Origin: an uncultured Alphaproteobacteria bacterium
GTDB lineage: Bacteria > Pseudomonadota > Alphaproteobacteria > HIMB59 > GCA-002718135
Direction: 5' to 3'
Length of the DNA stretch: 64,000 nucleotides
Assembly (NCBI GenBank): GCA_902623255.1
Contig: CACNSY010000001.1
Coordinates: 172,640 to 236,639 of the forward strand
Part shown: positions 62,664 through 64,000 of the stretch, one piece after another
How the letters are laid out: each line of letters begins with the position of its first letter
How positions within the stretch are numbered: the stretch's first letter is position 1
Notes under the pieces: model-generated
What the model saw: the letters and a program-made list of their open reading frames with translations, nothing else
Database searches by the model: none
Told to the model about the DNA's origin: nothing
Made by a program: the position numbers and the translations under genes

Positions 62664-62696
62664 TTAAACTAAAATAATGATGGGCAGAGGGTTCAT
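62664..62696 (-). other. Ten-codon ORF with consensus ribosome binding site
   Basis: On the minus strand AGGAGG lies seven bases before ATG, followed by MNPLPIIILV and a stop. It is downstream of glpD and embedded in the structured element. The site is as strong as those of the SBP genes in this window, yet no longer gene follows. It may be a regulatory peptide, or a remnant of a gene start. Confidence 0.35.
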
Positions 62697-62746
62697 ATTA
62701 TTTCCTCCTATAAGAAGTATTCCTCTTATAAAACTTTTCTGCCCAC
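62680..62746. ncRNA. Structured intergenic element, possible small RNA
   Basis: A nine-base outer stem (ATGGGCAGA / TCTGCCCAC, one wobble pair on one strand) encloses a seven-base inner hairpin (TATAAGA / TCTTATA, 62709-62730). G+C-rich outer stem stands out from the AT-rich surroundings. It lies between the convergent ATPase and glpD genes, so it could be a glpD 3' structure, an independent small RNA on either strand, or part of a leader. No known riboswitch class recognised. Confidence 0.4.
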
Positions 62747-62779
62747 CAAATTTGAAAAGTTATTTAAGAGGGATACCAA

Positions 62780-63931
62780 TTATAGTTTTTGTTTAGCAGT
62801 CCAAGTATTTTCCTTATTTATTGGAATGTGTTTATTAAGAGTTAAAAGAACATTTTCAGCTAATTTTCTATACGTCGTTAATTTTCCTCCATAGATGTTT
62901 AATAATGGTGCCTGTGAACCATCCTCATTTAAGTCGAATATATAGTCTCTAGTAACTTTTGATGCTTCTTTGAAATCTTCAATAAGTGGTCTAATTCCAG
63001 AATAAGAATTTACAATATCATCTCTCGATATTTGTTTAATGAAATATTTATTTACTGAATTTAATAAATAATCAATTTCACTTTCATCAATTTTTGGGTT
63101 TTCTGGTGAAACAACTTCTGTTTCGGTAGTGCCAATAAGAGAATATTCATCTTTATAAGGTATGACAAAAATTATTCTGTTATCTTCATTTTGTAAAGTG
63201 AAAGCTTTTTTCTGACTATATAGACTTTTAGTTATTATGTGACTACCTTTTACAAGTCGAATTGATTTTTTTGAATTTAATTTAATGACATTGCTTAAAA
63301 CTTCATTTATCCAAGGCCCGGCAGCATTTATAAGTATTTTAGATTGAAGTATAGTATTATCATCTAAAGTTATATCCCAAGTATTTTTATTTCGTTTTGC
63401 GTCTATTACTTTTCTATTTTGAATAATCATAGCACCTTTTTTCTTTGCATCTTCAACATTTAATTGAACAAGTTTTTTATCATCAACTTGTAAATCATAA
63501 TATTGGAAACCAATTTTAAATTGATCTTTTAAAATATTTGGCATTTCCTTTTTAATATTTACAGTTGAAGATTTTGGTATAGTTATTTTACCACCAATAT
63601 TATCGTATAAAAATAATCCTAATTTAATTAACCATTTAGGTCTTAAAGATTTTTGATAAGGTATAATAAAAGGTAATGGTGTTGTTATATTGCTGGCAAT
63701 TTTTTTAATTACTTCTCTTTCCTTGAGAGATTCACGTACAAGGCGAAATTCATAATTTTCAAGATACCTTAATCCACCATGTATTAATTTTGTAGACCAG
63801 GACGAGGTTGCTGAACCAACTTTGTTTTTTTCAACTAAACAAACTTTCAAATTTCTGCCTGATGCATCTCTAACAATTCCAGCACCATTAATCCCTCCAC
63901 CAATAACTAAAATATCAAAAGTTTCACTCAT
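62780..63931 (-). CDS. glpD: Glycerol-3-phosphate dehydrogenase, C-terminally short
   Basis: 383 residues of an FAD-dependent enzyme that oxidises glycerol 3-phosphate to dihydroxyacetone phosphate at the inner membrane. N-terminal FAD motif DILVIGGGINGAGIVRDASGR, then SSWSTKLIHGGLRYLENYEF, NAAGPWINEV, LIGTTETEV and GGKLTTYRKLAE are all typical. E. coli GlpD has about 500 residues; here the protein stops just after WTAKQKL, where the C-terminal helical domain would begin. No continuation appears in the other frames. Either a natural short form or a truncated gene. Confidence 0.87.
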   Translation of the reverse strand: MSETFDILVIGGGINGAGIVRDASGRNLKVCLVEKNKVGSATSSWSTKLIHGGLRYLENYEFRLVRESLKEREVIKKIASNITTPLPFIIPYQKSLRPKWLIKLGLFLYDNIGGKITIPKSSTVNIKKEMPNILKDQFKIGFQYYDLQVDDKKLVQLNVEDAKKKGAMIIQNRKVIDAKRNKNTWDITLDDNTILQSKILINAAGPWINEVLSNVIKLNSKKSIRLVKGSHIITKSLYSQKKAFTLQNEDNRIIFVIPYKDEYSLIGTTETEVVSPENPKIDESEIDYLLNSVNKYFIKQISRDDIVNSYSGIRPLIEDFKEASKVTRDYIFDLNEDGSQAPLLNIYGGKLTTYRKLAENVLLTLNKHIPINKENTWTAKQKL

Positions 63932-63938
63932 GCTTAAA

Positions 63939-64000
63939 TTAAATAAATCTATTAATTTCGTGAATTATTATTTCAGGGTCAGTTAAATGTATAGTTAAAA
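63939..64000 (-). CDS. C-terminal end of a gene upstream of glpD (partial)
   Basis: Open frame running off the window end, giving the last 19-20 residues LTIHLTDPEIIIHEINRFI before a TAA stop, seven bases upstream of the glpD ATG. The HxxDPExxxxEIxxFI shape is reminiscent of alpha/beta-hydrolase C-termini, but too little is visible to name it. Probably co-transcribed with glpD. Confidence 0.5.
   Translation of the reverse strand, partial: LTIHLTDPEIIIHEINRFI

Noticed and set aside
62680..62746. Structured element interpreted as a tRNA or a known riboswitch
   Set aside because: No T loop or anticodon arm, and it is downstream of, not upstream of, both flanking genes; no known riboswitch core recognised.

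Overview
The window is about 64 kb of very AT-rich (roughly 30% G+C by eye), densely packed bacterial DNA with many overlapping genes and almost no intergenic space. Gene content points to a streamlined marine alphaproteobacterium: a murA-hisG-hisD-infA-yacG-tRNA-Phe block, clpS-clpA, a MntR/putative Mn-transporter pair, several GST-like proteins, and many high-affinity ABC importers. It resembles the free-living SAR11-like or AEGEAN-169/HIMB59 kind of genome, but that placement is inference; there is no rRNA here. No transposase, integrase, phage gene or CRISPR array was seen.

Layout. 1-5.0 kb: tail of glycerol kinase, a GATase-1 protein, iolE, a cytochrome c' and an orphan HisQ/HisM-type permease pair, then a GT9 glycosyltransferase. 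5.2-10.9 kb: tRNA-Phe and a housekeeping block (yacG, infA, hisD, hisG, murA, a 49-residue basic ORF, a DUF2256 zinc ribbon), then a putative manganese permease divergent from mntR with an MntR-like operator between them. 11-22.2 kb: a nine-gene minus-strand run, SBP, two CUT1 permeases, two paralogous ADP-ribosylglycohydrolase-family proteins, aldo/keto reductase, MFS, nitrilase and methyltransferase, with an HpaI-type aldolase divergent from it. 23-28 kb: ABC-F protein, an HCCA-isomerase-like protein, a GST and two unknown internally duplicated proteins with near-consensus ribosome binding sites. 28.4-32.3 kb: a second CUT1 importer (SBP plus two unusually extended permeases, no ATPase) and tRNA-Thr. 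32.4-45 kb: mixed core genes (DUF4174, GST, pdxJ, LysE, M19 dipeptidase, cyclophilin, RidA, FemAB-like, clpA, clpS, PBP5-type carboxypeptidase with SPOR, phosphomannomutase, UDP-glucose dehydrogenase). 45-54 kb: two paralogous fatty-acid desaturases bracketing an aldehyde dehydrogenase, a CUT2 importer of FrcBCA type with ThuA and Gfo/Idh/MocA enzymes, and a PhyH dioxygenase. 54.2-62.6 kb: Gfo/Idh/MocA oxidoreductase, PHP/DUF3604-like hydrolase, signal-less Cys-type sulfatase, and a complete CUT1 importer with the only UgpC/MsmK-type ATPase of the window. 62.6-64 kb: a structured intergenic element and a glpD that lacks the usual C-terminal domain.

How it fits together. The genome section is a scavenging kit for small glycosides and sugars: four SBP-dependent sugar importers, three of them physically linked to intracellular processing enzymes (ADP-ribosylglycohydrolase-like pair; ThuA plus dehydrogenase; sulfatase plus PHP hydrolase plus dehydrogenase). 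Every sugar SBP gene is followed by a strong hairpin before the next importer gene, which would let the binding protein be made in excess. The best candidates for undescribed biology are the ADP-ribosylglycohydrolase importer operon, the cytosolic sulfatase operon, the permease with an inserted DUF11-like domain, the pair of duplicated unknown proteins at 26.9-28.1 kb, and the structured element at 62.7 kb.
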